This document shows positions 7,943-15,967 of a stretch of DNA of 28,259 nt, piece after piece. Location of the stretch: contig JANPGC010000008.1 in the NCBI GenBank assembly GCA_031423755.1, forward strand, positions 1 to 28,259. The letters run 5' to 3'. Source of the DNA: JANMEX01 sp031423755 (GTDB lineage Bacteria; Pseudomonadota; Alphaproteobacteria; Rhizobiales; Rhizobiaceae). The notes below the pieces were generated by a model that worked only from the letters and a program-made list of their open reading frames with translations, had not been told where the DNA came from and did not search any database. The translations under genes were made by a program, and so were the position numbers. How positions within the stretch are numbered: position 1 is the stretch's first letter; each line of letters opens with the position of its first letter.

Positions 7943-9190
7943 TTACTTCACAGAGGCGATGGCGTCAGCCAAAAGCGTTGCGCCCTCAGCAGCCGTCTTC
8001 TTTGAGTTGAAGAATTCGGTGATTGCGTCTGTTGCTGCGCTGACGACGGCCGAGTTTGCCGCATGGGTTCCGGCGAAGGTTGGCACGGCCGTGCCTCCCT
8101 TGTCATTGGATGTGAGCGCCTGCGATGTTGCTTGCGCGCAGGCATCCATTGCCTTCAGGTCAATGTCTGTCCGCGCCGGGATGGCACCCTTGGCAAGGTT
8201 GAACTTGACCTGCACTTCAGGGTCCATGATCGCCCGTGCCAGCACATCCTGCCCCTTGATCGCGTCCGGGCTGGTCTGCGCAAAAAGCGACAGCGAGTTG
8301 ACGAGATAGACGAACGCGTCACCCCTGGCTTTCGGCACCGGAATGCAGGCATAGTCCTTGTCCGAAACCTTGCCGGCGCTGGTGAACTCTCCCTTGGCCC
8401 AATCGCCCATGATCTGCATCGCCGCTTCGCCGTTGATGACCATCGCGGTTGCCAGATTCCAGTCACGCCCAGATGCGTTCTCGTCGATCATGCCGCGCAG
8501 TTGAACCAATTCGTCAAACACCGCGACCATCGTCTCGCCGCGCAATGATGCATCGTCGAGATCAACGAGCGCCTTGCGGTAGAAGTCCGCACCGCCGACG
8601 CCCGCCGCGACGGCCTCGAACATGTAGGCCTCCTGCCAGGCTTGTCCGCCGTGCGCCAGCGGCGTGATGCCCGCCTCCTTGAACTTTGGCGCAAGCGCGT
8701 TCAGCTCTTCCCACGTTTTGGGGTAGGCCGCGCCGATCTTGTCAAATGCCGCTTTCGAAACCCACATCATGTCCGTGCGGTGCACATTGGTCGGAACACT
8801 GACGTAGTGGCCGCCGATCTTGGTGAAGTCCTGTACGGCCTTTGGCAACTGTGCATCCCAGCCGTCCGCTGCTGCAATCGCGTCAACATTGCCGAGCAGC
8901 CCTTGGTTGGCCCAATCGATGATATTCTGGCCAAGCATCAGCATGGCTGTCGGTGGATTGCCGGACGCTATGCGCGCCTGCAGCGCGGTCTTTGCGGCGT
9001 CGCCGCCACCACCTGCGACGGGGCTGTCCTTCCAGGTCACGCCCTCGGCCACGACCTTATCCTTGACCGCAGACAAGGCCGCAGCCTCGCCGCCTGACGT
9101 CCAGAAGTGCATCACCTCCACCGAAGGTTCGGCCAGCGAAGGCGCAGCGAAACTTAAAAGCATCGATGAAGCCAATAGCAATATCCTCAT
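7943..9190 (-). CDS. Sugar ABC transporter substrate-binding protein 2
   Basis: This 415-residue extracellular solute-binding protein (family 1) has a signal peptide MRILLLASSMLLSFAAPSLA with likely cleavage before EPSVEV. The mature protein begins with VEVMHFWTSGGEAAAL, the mark of the glucose/mannose-type binding proteins that serve MalFGK-like importers. It also has PVAGGGGDAAKTALQAR, ITPLAHGGQAWQEA and MQIMGDWAKGEF. It is the same length as the binding protein at 12388-13635 and about half its residues agree by eye, so the two are paralogues. I chose the ATG at 9190, with GGAGA 6 nt upstream; the frame extends to 9223 without support. It lies after the ATPase gene and before the GMC gene. 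It probably gives the same permease a second substrate range. Confidence 0.93.
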   Translation of the reverse strand: MRILLLASSMLLSFAAPSLAEPSVEVMHFWTSGGEAAALSAVKDKVVAEGVTWKDSPVAGGGGDAAKTALQARIASGNPPTAMLMLGQNIIDWANQGLLGNVDAIAAADGWDAQLPKAVQDFTKIGGHYVSVPTNVHRTDMMWVSKAAFDKIGAAYPKTWEELNALAPKFKEAGITPLAHGGQAWQEAYMFEAVAAGVGGADFYRKALVDLDDASLRGETMVAVFDELVQLRGMIDENASGRDWNLATAMVINGEAAMQIMGDWAKGEFTSAGKVSDKDYACIPVPKARGDAFVYLVNSLSLFAQTSPDAIKGQDVLARAIMDPEVQVKFNLAKGAIPARTDIDLKAMDACAQATSQALTSNDKGGTAVPTFAGTHAANSAVVSAATDAITEFFNSKKTAAEGATLLADAIASVK

Positions 9191-9237
9191 GTTCAATCTC
9201 CATGTGTGAACATTTGGCGGCATTGAAAATACAAGAC

Positions 9238-9250
9238 TGCGGCAACCGCA
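9238..9250 (-). other. Small hairpin between ATPase and binding protein 2
   Basis: TGCGG CAA CCGCA is a perfect 5-bp stem with a 3-nt loop in the 124-bp gap (9191-9314). It is too short to call a terminator. The gap itself holds the GGAGA ribosome-binding site for binding protein 2 and no other clear gene; a separate promoter for the second binding protein could lie here but I saw no good match. Confidence 0.4.
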
Positions 9251-9314
9251 TTATCCATAGCCTTGCGGCAAAATTCTCTTAACTCTCCCGGTAATCTCAC
9301 TTGGCCAAATGCGC

Positions 9315-10442
9315 CTACAGGCGGTTCTGGCTCGCCGGATCAAACAGCACGGCCTTTTCCAGATTGAAGGCGAACGGCACGGTCTCCCCTGATTTGATAT
9401 CGGCGTCGGCCCGCATCCGCGCCGTCAATTCCTTGCCGCCGAGATGAGTGATCACGTAGGTGTCCGACCCGGCGGGTTCGACGATTTCGACGCGGCCATT
9501 GATGCTCACGATCGCCTTGGAGTGGCGGTCGGCGCCATCCTTGTCGGTGATCGCTTCGGGGCGGATGCCGAGAATGACCTTCTGGCCCGACTGCAGTTTG
9601 GACGAGGTGATGCTTTCTGGAACGGCGATCTGGACAACACCGCCTTCACGGGCGATTTCCAGCACGTTGCCACCCATCCCCGCAGCGACTGTCGCAGGCA
9701 GCAGGTTCATCGCGGGCGAGCCCATGAAGTCGGCCACGAATATATTGTCCGGCCTGTTGTACACCTCGTGCGGCGTGCCGAACTGCTGCAATTCGCCATC
9801 CTTCAGAACCGCAATCTTGGTCGCCAGCGTCATTGCTTCAATCTGGTCATGCGTGACGTAGATAATGGTCTTGCCGGTCGCGACATGGAGCCGCTTGATC
9901 TCGACGCGCATGTCCACGCGCAGCTTGGCATCAAGGTTCGACAGCGGCTCGTCGAAAAGGAAGAGTTTGGGATCCCGCACCAGCGCCCGGCCCATGGCGA
10001 CGCGCTGGCGCTGACCGCCGGAGAGCTGGCTTGGCTTGCGGTCCAGCAGATGGCCGATCTGCAGAGTTTTCGAGACGCTCTCAATCGCCTTGTCGCGCTC
10101 TGTCTTTGGCACGCCGCGCATCTCCATGCCGAAGGCGATGTTCCCCGCAACCGTCATGTTCGGATAGAGCGCATAAGACTGGAAGACCATGGCGATGTCG
10201 CGCTTGGACGGGTGCAGGTCATTGATCGAATAACCATCGACGCTGATCGTGCCTTCGGTGATCGGTTCAAGACCTGCGATGGTGTTGAGGAGCGTGGACT
10301 TGCCGCAGCCGGACGGGCCGACGAGCACGAGGAAGCCGCCTTTCTCCAGATCAAGGTCGATCCCTTTGAGGATTTCGACCGGACCAAAGCGCTTGCGCAG
10401 GCCGGAAATCTGCATGAACGGTGTTTGGGAATGCATGGTCAT
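9315..10442 (-). CDS. Sugar ABC transporter ATP-binding protein (MalK/UgpC type)
   Basis: This 375-residue ATPase powers a CUT1-type sugar importer on the inner side of the membrane. Walker A is GPSGCGKSTLL (around residues 38-48), the Q-loop is VFQSYALYP, the signature is LSGGQRQRVAMGRAL, Walker B is LFLFDEPLSNLD, and the switch His follows in YVTHDQIEAMTLA. The C-terminal third carries the regulatory TOBE/OB-fold part (LGIRPEAI), as in MalK. It starts 5 bp after the MalG-type permease stop, with AAAGG upstream of the ATG at 10442; the ATG at 10436 is a close alternative. Database names often call this family UgpC, but the gene context points to a sugar and not glycerol-3-phosphate. Confidence 0.95.
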   Translation of the reverse strand: MTMHSQTPFMQISGLRKRFGPVEILKGIDLDLEKGGFLVLVGPSGCGKSTLLNTIAGLEPITEGTISVDGYSINDLHPSKRDIAMVFQSYALYPNMTVAGNIAFGMEMRGVPKTERDKAIESVSKTLQIGHLLDRKPSQLSGGQRQRVAMGRALVRDPKLFLFDEPLSNLDAKLRVDMRVEIKRLHVATGKTIIYVTHDQIEAMTLATKIAVLKDGELQQFGTPHEVYNRPDNIFVADFMGSPAMNLLPATVAAGMGGNVLEIAREGGVVQIAVPESITSSKLQSGQKVILGIRPEAITDKDGADRHSKAIVSINGRVEIVEPAGSDTYVITHLGGKELTARMRADADIKSGETVPFAFNLEKAVLFDPASQNRL

Positions 10443-10447
10443 GGCAA

Positions 10448-11332
10448 TCAGCCTTTCACGGCGCCGGCCATCAGACCGCGCACGAAGTAGCGGCCGGAGA
10501 CGACATAGACGATGAGGGTTGGAAGTGCGGCGAGGATCGCGCCGGCGAAATGGACGTTGTATTCCTTCACGCCGGTCGAGGAGTTGACGAGATTGTTGAG
10601 CGCGACCGTCATCGGGAAGCTATCGAAGTCCGAAAAAGATGCGCCGAACAGGAAGTCGTTCCAGACATTGGTGAACTGCCAGATGACCGTGACGATGATG
10701 ATCGGGGCGGAGAGCGGCAAAAGGATGCGCTGGAATATCCGGAAGAAGCCCGCGCCGTCGATCATCGCCGAGCGGACAAGCTCTGTCGGAAAGGCGGCGT
10801 AGAAATTGCGGAAGAACAGCGTCGTGAATCCCAGACCGTAAACGGTGTGGACGAGGATGAGGCCCGGGATCGTGCCGGACAGGCCAAGGAAGCCAAGCAC
10901 GGCCGCCATCGGGATGATGACGATCTGGAACGGAATGAAGCAGGAGAACAGCATCAGCCCGAAGACATAATTGTCGCCGCGGAAGCGCCATTTGGTGAGG
11001 ACGTAGCCATTGAGCGCGCCGAGCGCCGTGGCGAGGATGACTGCCGGAATGACCATCAGGAACGAATTGAGAAAATAGGGCACCAGACCGGTCGGGCTCA
11101 CCCCGATTTGCGCGGTGGACCATGCCGAGCGCCAGGGTTCCAGCGTCCATGCCTGCGGCAGGTTCATCATCTGGCCCTGCCGGATTTCCTCCAGCGGTTT
11201 CAATGAATTGACCACCATCACGTAGAGCGGCAGCATGTAGTAGGCGGCAGCCAGTATCAGCATCGTGTAGATGAGGGCGCGCACGAGCGGCGAGGTGCGG
11301 ACGGCAACATTCTGGGAAGGTGCGGCGCTCAT
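10448..11332 (-). CDS. Sugar ABC transporter permease (MalG type)
   Basis: This 294-residue inner-membrane permease has about six membrane helices, the first at ALIYTMLILAAAYYMLPLYV. The cytoplasmic EAA loop that docks onto the ATPase reads VRSAMIDGAGFFRIFQRILLPL. It also has the typical VNSLKPLEEI after helix 1, and ends YFVRGLMAGAVKG, the usual C-terminus of MalG-type subunits. The start at 11332 overlaps the upstream permease stop as ATGA (11329-11332); the frame continues upstream to 11395 but only within the other permease. It pairs with the MalF-type subunit to form the channel. Confidence 0.95.
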   Translation of the reverse strand: MSAAPSQNVAVRTSPLVRALIYTMLILAAAYYMLPLYVMVVNSLKPLEEIRQGQMMNLPQAWTLEPWRSAWSTAQIGVSPTGLVPYFLNSFLMVIPAVILATALGALNGYVLTKWRFRGDNYVFGLMLFSCFIPFQIVIIPMAAVLGFLGLSGTIPGLILVHTVYGLGFTTLFFRNFYAAFPTELVRSAMIDGAGFFRIFQRILLPLSAPIIIVTVIWQFTNVWNDFLFGASFSDFDSFPMTVALNNLVNSSTGVKEYNVHFAGAILAALPTLIVYVVSGRYFVRGLMAGAVKG

Positions 11333-12252
11333 GACTGGCTCCCCTGACGAAGTTCGGAATAGAGGTAAGGCACGATGACGGCAGCGATCATGCACAGCAT
11401 GACGATGGCCGAGGATGCGCCGATGCCCATCGACTGGCGGGTGAAGGTGAAGTCGTACATGGCAATGGCCGGTATGTATGTCGCCCTGCCCGGCCCGCCG
11501 CCGGTCATCGCGATGACAAGGTCATAGGTTTTGATCGACAGATGGGCGAGCACGACAAAGGCCGAGAGAAAGGCCGGGCGCATCAGCGGGATGATGATGC
11601 GGGTGTAAAGGTTCCAGTTCGACGCGCCGTCGATCTGCGCGGCTTTCAGGATTTCATTGTCGACGCCGCGCAGTCCCGCCAAAAACATCGCCATGACGAA
11701 GCCGGACGACTGCCAGACTGCGGCAACGACGATGGTGTAGATCGCCATGTCGCTGTCCTTGATCCAGCGGAACGAGAACGTCTCCCAGCCCCAGCTTTTC
11801 ACCACCGCCTCAAGGCCGATGCCCGGATCAAGGAACCATTTCCAGGCAACGCCGGTGACGATGAAGGACAGCGCCATCGGGTAGAGATAGATCGGGCGCA
11901 GCATGCCTTCGATGCGGATTTTCTGGTCGAGGAGGATGGCCAGCCCGAGCCCGATAAGCGTGCACAGGATGATGTATATCGGTGCGAAAATGGCGAGGTT
12001 GGTGAGGGAGATTTTCCAGTTTCTATGCTCGAAAAGCGCCGCATAGTTTCTGAAACCAACAAACTCGGTGAAGTCGGTCGGCAACAGCTTGGCGTTGGTG
12101 AAGGACAGGATCACCGTGAAGATGATGAAGCCATAGACGCAGACGAGCACCGCCGCAAAGCTTGGCGCAAGCACCAGCTTGGGCAGGTTCGCCTGCAGCC
12201 AGCCGATCCTGTCGGACGTCCTTGAATGTCTGGGCTTCGACACCGTCGCCAT
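11329..12252 (-). CDS. Sugar ABC transporter permease (MalF type)
   Basis: This 307-residue inner-membrane permease has about six helices, the first at LVLAPSFAAVLVCVYGFIIFTVILSF. The EAA loop reads ILKAAQIDGASNWNLYTRIIIPL (around residues 202-224). It forms the import channel with the MalG-type protein encoded next. Its ATG at 12252 has AGGAGGA 6 nt upstream, a strong ribosome-binding site. It follows binding protein 1 after a 135-bp gap with two strong stem-loops. The N-terminus is short, without the large periplasmic loop of enterobacterial MalF, as is usual for bacterial sugar permeases of this class. Confidence 0.95.
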   Translation of the reverse strand: MATVSKPRHSRTSDRIGWLQANLPKLVLAPSFAAVLVCVYGFIIFTVILSFTNAKLLPTDFTEFVGFRNYAALFEHRNWKISLTNLAIFAPIYIILCTLIGLGLAILLDQKIRIEGMLRPIYLYPMALSFIVTGVAWKWFLDPGIGLEAVVKSWGWETFSFRWIKDSDMAIYTIVVAAVWQSSGFVMAMFLAGLRGVDNEILKAAQIDGASNWNLYTRIIIPLMRPAFLSAFVVLAHLSIKTYDLVIAMTGGGPGRATYIPAIAMYDFTFTRQSMGIGASSAIVMLCMIAAVIVPYLYSELRQGSQS

Positions 12253-12298
12253 TTGCCTGTCCTCCTGCCGCTGGATGCGGTCCGTGTTCGATTGTGCC

Positions 12299-12378
12299 CG
12301 GCCCGCCGGTTTGCGGGCCGAAATGCGCCATTCTCGGGTATCAGGGTCTGCCGGGCGGGTTTGCCGTCCCGCCCGGCA
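12299..12378 (-). terminator. Two strong stem-loops after binding protein 1
   Basis: TGCCGGGCGGG (12349-12359) and CCCGCCCGGCA (12368-12378) form a perfect 11-bp G+C-rich stem with an 8-nt loop, 9 nt after the binding protein stop. A second stem, CGGCCCGC/GCGGGCCG (12299-12306 with 12313-12320), is perfect over 8 bp with a 6-nt loop. Neither has a T-run. They lie between the binding protein and the permeases and probably stabilise the binding protein mRNA or reduce read-through. Confidence 0.7.
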
Positions 12379-12387
12379 GCCGGGAGG

Positions 12388-13635
12388 TTACTGCTTTGCA
12401 GCAGCAACGACCTTGGCGAGTTCGGCTGCAGCGGCAGCCGGCTCGAGCTCGCCATTGAAGGCAGCAGTCACGACGTCATAGAGCGCGTTCTTGATTGCCG
12501 CAGGCGCCGCGTGGCCGTGAGCCATGGAGCCGAACAGCGTGCCGTTGGCACTGGCTTCGGCAAGATCGGCCATGCCCTTCTTGCCGCAGTCGTCGAAGGC
12601 GTCATTGGGCACATCGGTGCGGGCCGGAACCGAGCCCTTGACCACGTTGAATGCCGACTGGAAGGCCGGGCTCTCAATGTCGGAAGCCATCTGCAACTGC
12701 GCCGCCTGCTGCCCTTCGCCGACCTTGAACATCATGAACTGGTCGGAGTTGAAGGTGACGGAGCCTTGCGTGCCGGGGAAGCGGATGCAGACAAAATCCT
12801 TGCCCGGCACCTTGCCGGCCTTGAGGAATTCGCCCTTGGCCCAGTCGCCCATCATCTGCATGCCGCCCTTGCCTTCGATGACCATGGCGGAAGCAAGGTT
12901 CCAGTCGCGTCCGGAGAAGTTATCATCCACGTAAGTGCGCAATTTTGCAAAGCGGGTGAAGGCTTCGACCATTTTCTCGCCGCCCAATGCAGCGGGATCA
13001 AGATCGATCATCGAGGCCTTGTAAAAGTCCGCGCCGAGCGAGAGTACGACACCGTCAAACACGGTCGCTTCCTGCCATGGCTGGCCGCCGTGGGCGAGCG
13101 GGGTGATGCCATTGGCCTTCATCTTGTCGAGAACAGTGACGAGTTCATCCCATGTCTCGGGCGCCTTGCCGCCTGCAGCATCGAGAGCTGCCTTGTTGAT
13201 CCAAACCCAGTTTGTCGAGTGGACATTGACCGGCGCTGCAATCCATTTGCCGTCATATTTGGAGAAGTTCTGCAGCGCCGCCGGAATGACCTTGTCCCAT
13301 CCTTCCTTGGTGGCGACTTCATTGAGGTCGCCGACGACGCCCTGCTTGGCCCAATCGGTGATGTCGAAGCCGAGCGCCTGCACGGCGGTGGGCGGGTTGC
13401 CGCCGGTGACGCGGGCGCGAAGGGCCGTCATGGCCGCTTCGCCGCCGCCACCGGCTACGGGCATGTCCTTCCAGGCAATGCCCTGGCCTTCGAGATTCTT
13501 CTTGAGAACCTCAAGCGCGGCCGCCTCGCCGCCGGACGTCCACCAGTGCAGCACTTCCACTTCTGCCGCCTTGGCAAGGATTGTCGAGCCAGCCAGCGCC
13601 ATTGCGGCGATCATTGTCAATTTCATTGTGCGCAT
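12388..13635 (-). CDS. Sugar ABC transporter substrate-binding protein 1
   Basis: This 415-residue solute-binding protein captures the sugar in the periplasm. The signal peptide is within the first 23 residues (LTMIAAMALAGSTILAKA, cleavage before AEVEV). The mature start VEVLHWWTSGGEAAAL is characteristic of glucose/mannose-type binding proteins. Other shared blocks are PVAGGGGEAAMTALRAR, ITPLAHGGQPWQEA, NFSGRDWNLASAMVIEG and MQMMGDWAKGEF; the same blocks appear in the paralogue at 7943-9190. The start has GGAGGAA 5 nt upstream of the ATG at 13635. It follows the aldehyde dehydrogenase by 36 bp and precedes the permeases, so it is the standard binding protein of this transporter. Confidence 0.95.
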   Translation of the reverse strand: MRTMKLTMIAAMALAGSTILAKAAEVEVLHWWTSGGEAAALEVLKKNLEGQGIAWKDMPVAGGGGEAAMTALRARVTGGNPPTAVQALGFDITDWAKQGVVGDLNEVATKEGWDKVIPAALQNFSKYDGKWIAAPVNVHSTNWVWINKAALDAAGGKAPETWDELVTVLDKMKANGITPLAHGGQPWQEATVFDGVVLSLGADFYKASMIDLDPAALGGEKMVEAFTRFAKLRTYVDDNFSGRDWNLASAMVIEGKGGMQMMGDWAKGEFLKAGKVPGKDFVCIRFPGTQGSVTFNSDQFMMFKVGEGQQAAQLQMASDIESPAFQSAFNVVKGSVPARTDVPNDAFDDCGKKGMADLAEASANGTLFGSMAHGHAAPAAIKNALYDVVTAAFNGELEPAAAAAELAKVVAAAKQ

Positions 13636-13671
13636 AATAGTTCCTCCTGTTTCATGCGTTCATGTCTCCCG

Positions 13672-15198
13672 TCAGACGGGCTTCACCCAAGGCGCGCGCG
13701 TGCGGCCGATCCGCATCGTCAGCGTTTTCACCTCAAGGAATTCATCAAGGCCGTAGCGGCCAAGTTCGCGGCCAGAGCCGCTCTGTTTGAACCCGCCGAA
13801 CGGCATTTCGGGAAATCCGTCCATCCAGGTATTGGTCCAGATCGTCCCGGCCTGCACGCGGCGGGCAAAGGACAGGCACGTGTGGACGTTCTCGCTCCAG
13901 ACGCCGGCCGAAAGCCCGTATGCAGCGTCGTTGGCCAACGCCACGGCTTCATCAAGCGTGCGGAATGTCATAACCGACAGCACCGGTCCAAACACTTCCT
14001 CACGTGCAATTGCCATGTCGGCAGAGACGTTGGATACGACCGTCGGCTGATAAAACTGGCCCGATAGTCCGGGCACGGAGAAGGCTGCGCCACCGAAACT
14101 CACGTTGGCTCCCGCCTTCTCTGCATCTCGGACATAGCCGTCTATTTTGCCAAGATGCGCGTTGGAGATGATCGCGCCGACCTGCGCTGCCGGATCGAGC
14201 GGATCACCGAACGGCACCTTGGCCGAAAGCGCGACGACCATTTTCACAAAGGCTTCCGCGATGTCTTCATGAACAATAATGCGGCTGCCGGAGTTGCAGC
14301 ATTCACCGGCGTTGAAATAGACGCCGAACGTGACCGCATCGGCCGCGCTCTCGAGATCAGCATCCGGGAAGATAACTTGCGGGTTCTTGCCTCCCAGTTC
14401 CAGCGCGACCTTCTTGAGCGTGTTGGAAGCTGTGGCGGCAATGCTCTTGCCGACGGCAGTCGAGCCGGTGAATGTCACCATGTCGACGTCCGGATGCGAC
14501 GTCATCATCGCACCGACAGGTTGGCCATAGCCCAGCACAATGTTGACGACACCATCAGGAATACCGGCCTCAGCCAGCAGCCCGCCGAGCATCGCCGTCG
14601 TTGACGGCGTCATCTCGGATGGCTTGACCACACAAGTGCATCCCGCTGCAAGTGCGAACGGCAGTTTTTGCGACAGGATCCAGAACGGGAAATTCCACGG
14701 CGTGATGATTGAGACGACGCCTGCCGGTTCCTTCAGGATGACGCCCAGCATATCGGGCCCCAGCGTGTTGTGGCTGTCGCCATGCAAGGTTCGGGCGAGC
14801 GAGGCGGCATAGCGCCAGAGGTCTGCCGAACCTTCCACTTCGCCGCGCGACTGGCTGATCGGCTTGCCGCTTTCCAGCGTTTCAAGAAGCGCCATGGATC
14901 CGACATTCTTCTCGATCAGGTCTGCGACCTTCAGGAGATATGCAGCCCGTGCCTTGCCGGAGAGATTGCTCCAACGGCCATCGTCAAAGGCTTTGCGCGC
15001 AACTGCAATGGCCGCTTTGGTTTCCGCTTCGCCGCCCAGCGCCGAGACGCTGACGACCACGCCGTGCGAAGGCGATACCCTGTCGAATGTCCTGCCATCA
15101 GCGCTATCTTGCCATTGGCCATTGATGAAATGGCGGCCCTTGTAAGGCTCTTGCGGAAGCGCCGTGCGGGTTGCCGGAATTACTGTGAACTTTGTCAT
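13672..15198 (-). CDS. NAD(P)+-dependent aldehyde dehydrogenase
   Basis: This 508-residue protein is a full-length ALDH-superfamily enzyme that oxidises an aldehyde to a carboxylic acid. The key parts are visible: TPWNFP with the oxyanion Asn169, VKPSE at the cofactor site, FTGSTAVGK, LELGGKNP with the general base Glu267, and FNAGECCNSGSR with the catalytic Cys301. EVFGPVLSV and the final MPFGGFKQSGSGRELG are also present. The betaine/aromatic aldehyde dehydrogenase class is the nearest by appearance. It starts 1 bp after the enoyl-CoA hydratase stop. In this operon it may oxidise an aldehyde made by one of the GMC enzymes or by chain cleavage, giving an acid that the CoA-transferase activates. 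Confidence 0.93.
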   Translation of the reverse strand: MTKFTVIPATRTALPQEPYKGRHFINGQWQDSADGRTFDRVSPSHGVVVSVSALGGEAETKAAIAVARKAFDDGRWSNLSGKARAAYLLKVADLIEKNVGSMALLETLESGKPISQSRGEVEGSADLWRYAASLARTLHGDSHNTLGPDMLGVILKEPAGVVSIITPWNFPFWILSQKLPFALAAGCTCVVKPSEMTPSTTAMLGGLLAEAGIPDGVVNIVLGYGQPVGAMMTSHPDVDMVTFTGSTAVGKSIAATASNTLKKVALELGGKNPQVIFPDADLESAADAVTFGVYFNAGECCNSGSRIIVHEDIAEAFVKMVVALSAKVPFGDPLDPAAQVGAIISNAHLGKIDGYVRDAEKAGANVSFGGAAFSVPGLSGQFYQPTVVSNVSADMAIAREEVFGPVLSVMTFRTLDEAVALANDAAYGLSAGVWSENVHTCLSFARRVQAGTIWTNTWMDGFPEMPFGGFKQSGSGRELGRYGLDEFLEVKTLTMRIGRTRAPWVKPV

Positions 15199-15199
15199 G

Positions 15200-15967
15200 T
15201 CAGGCTCCCGGGAAGCTTGGTTTGCGCTTGGCGCGGAAGGCTGCGACGCCTTCGGCTTTGTCGGCGGTTGCCGCCGTCATGCCGCTGCCGAGCGCTTCGA
15301 TGATGGCGGCGGTGTCCTCGCCCGCAGCGGCGTGGATCATGGACTTGGCGACTTCGGTGGCGCGGGGCGACGTTTCGGTGAGACGTGCGGCAATGGCCTG
15401 CGCGGCTTGCAAAGGATTGTCCGAAAGTTCGGCGACAAAGCCGAGTGCATGCGCACGCTCCGCGGACAGGCGGCGGCCGAACAGGGCCATTTCCTTCAGC
15501 ACGGGTTCCGGCAGCAGGCGGTAAAGACGCTGCGTGCCGGACCAGCCGGGCACGATGCCGACCGATGTTTCCGGCAGCGCGAACTGGACGAAGGGCGCGG
15601 CCACGCGGATGTCGCAACAGGCCGCGAGCTCCAGCCCGCCGCCAAAGGCGTTGCCTGTGATGGCCGCGATGGTTGGTTTGGCAAGTCGTGCCAGCCGGTC
15701 GAATATCCGGTGGCCGCCGCGCACCCATTGGCGGGCGAATGCGTCCGGCGAAAGGTCGGCCCAGGCATTGATGTCGGCCCCGGCGCAAAAGAAGCGCTCA
15801 CCGGCAGCGGCAAGAATGACGCAGACGATGTTGGCGTCGTCGTCGATCACGTCGCAAAGCCGGGTCAGCTCGTGCAGCATCGCCGGCGTCAGCGCGTTCA
15901 GTTTGGACGGATTGTCGAGCGTGATTTGGGCGATGCGCCCTTCGACGGAGAAGAGGATGCCGCTCAT
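15200..15967 (-). CDS. Enoyl-CoA hydratase/isomerase family protein (crotonase)
   Basis: This 255-residue protein is a crotonase-fold acyl-CoA enzyme. The oxyanion-hole segments are FFCAGADINAW (around residues 59-69) and GNAFGGGLELAACCDI (105-120). Both catalytic glutamates of true hydratases are present: Glu113 in GGGLE and Glu133 in LPETSVGIVPG, spaced by 20 as in the rat mitochondrial enzyme. This favours addition of water to an enoyl-CoA over isomerase or the lyase type in feruloyl-CoA cleavage. The ATG at 15967 overlaps the CoA-transferase stop as ATGA (15964-15967); a longer open frame to 16564 lies inside that gene and is not real. No thiolase or acyl-CoA dehydrogenase accompanies it here. 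Confidence 0.92.
   Translation of the reverse strand: MSGILFSVEGRIAQITLDNPSKLNALTPAMLHELTRLCDVIDDDANIVCVILAAAGERFFCAGADINAWADLSPDAFARQWVRGGHRIFDRLARLAKPTIAAITGNAFGGGLELAACCDIRVAAPFVQFALPETSVGIVPGWSGTQRLYRLLPEPVLKEMALFGRRLSAERAHALGFVAELSDNPLQAAQAIAARLTETSPRATEVAKSMIHAAAGEDTAAIIEALGSGMTAATADKAEGVAAFRAKRKPSFPGA

Noticed and set aside
12226..14067. 613-residue plus-strand open frame
   Set aside because: It runs antisense through binding protein 1 and part of the aldehyde dehydrogenase, both clear minus-strand genes. It is a G+C-rich shadow frame without recognisable domains.
15200..15967. Feruloyl-CoA hydratase-lyase (vanillin-forming) as function of the crotonase next to an aldehyde dehydrogenase
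   Set aside because: The protein keeps both hydratase glutamates (113 and 133), whereas the lyase type departs from this pattern, and no feruloyl-CoA synthetase is present.
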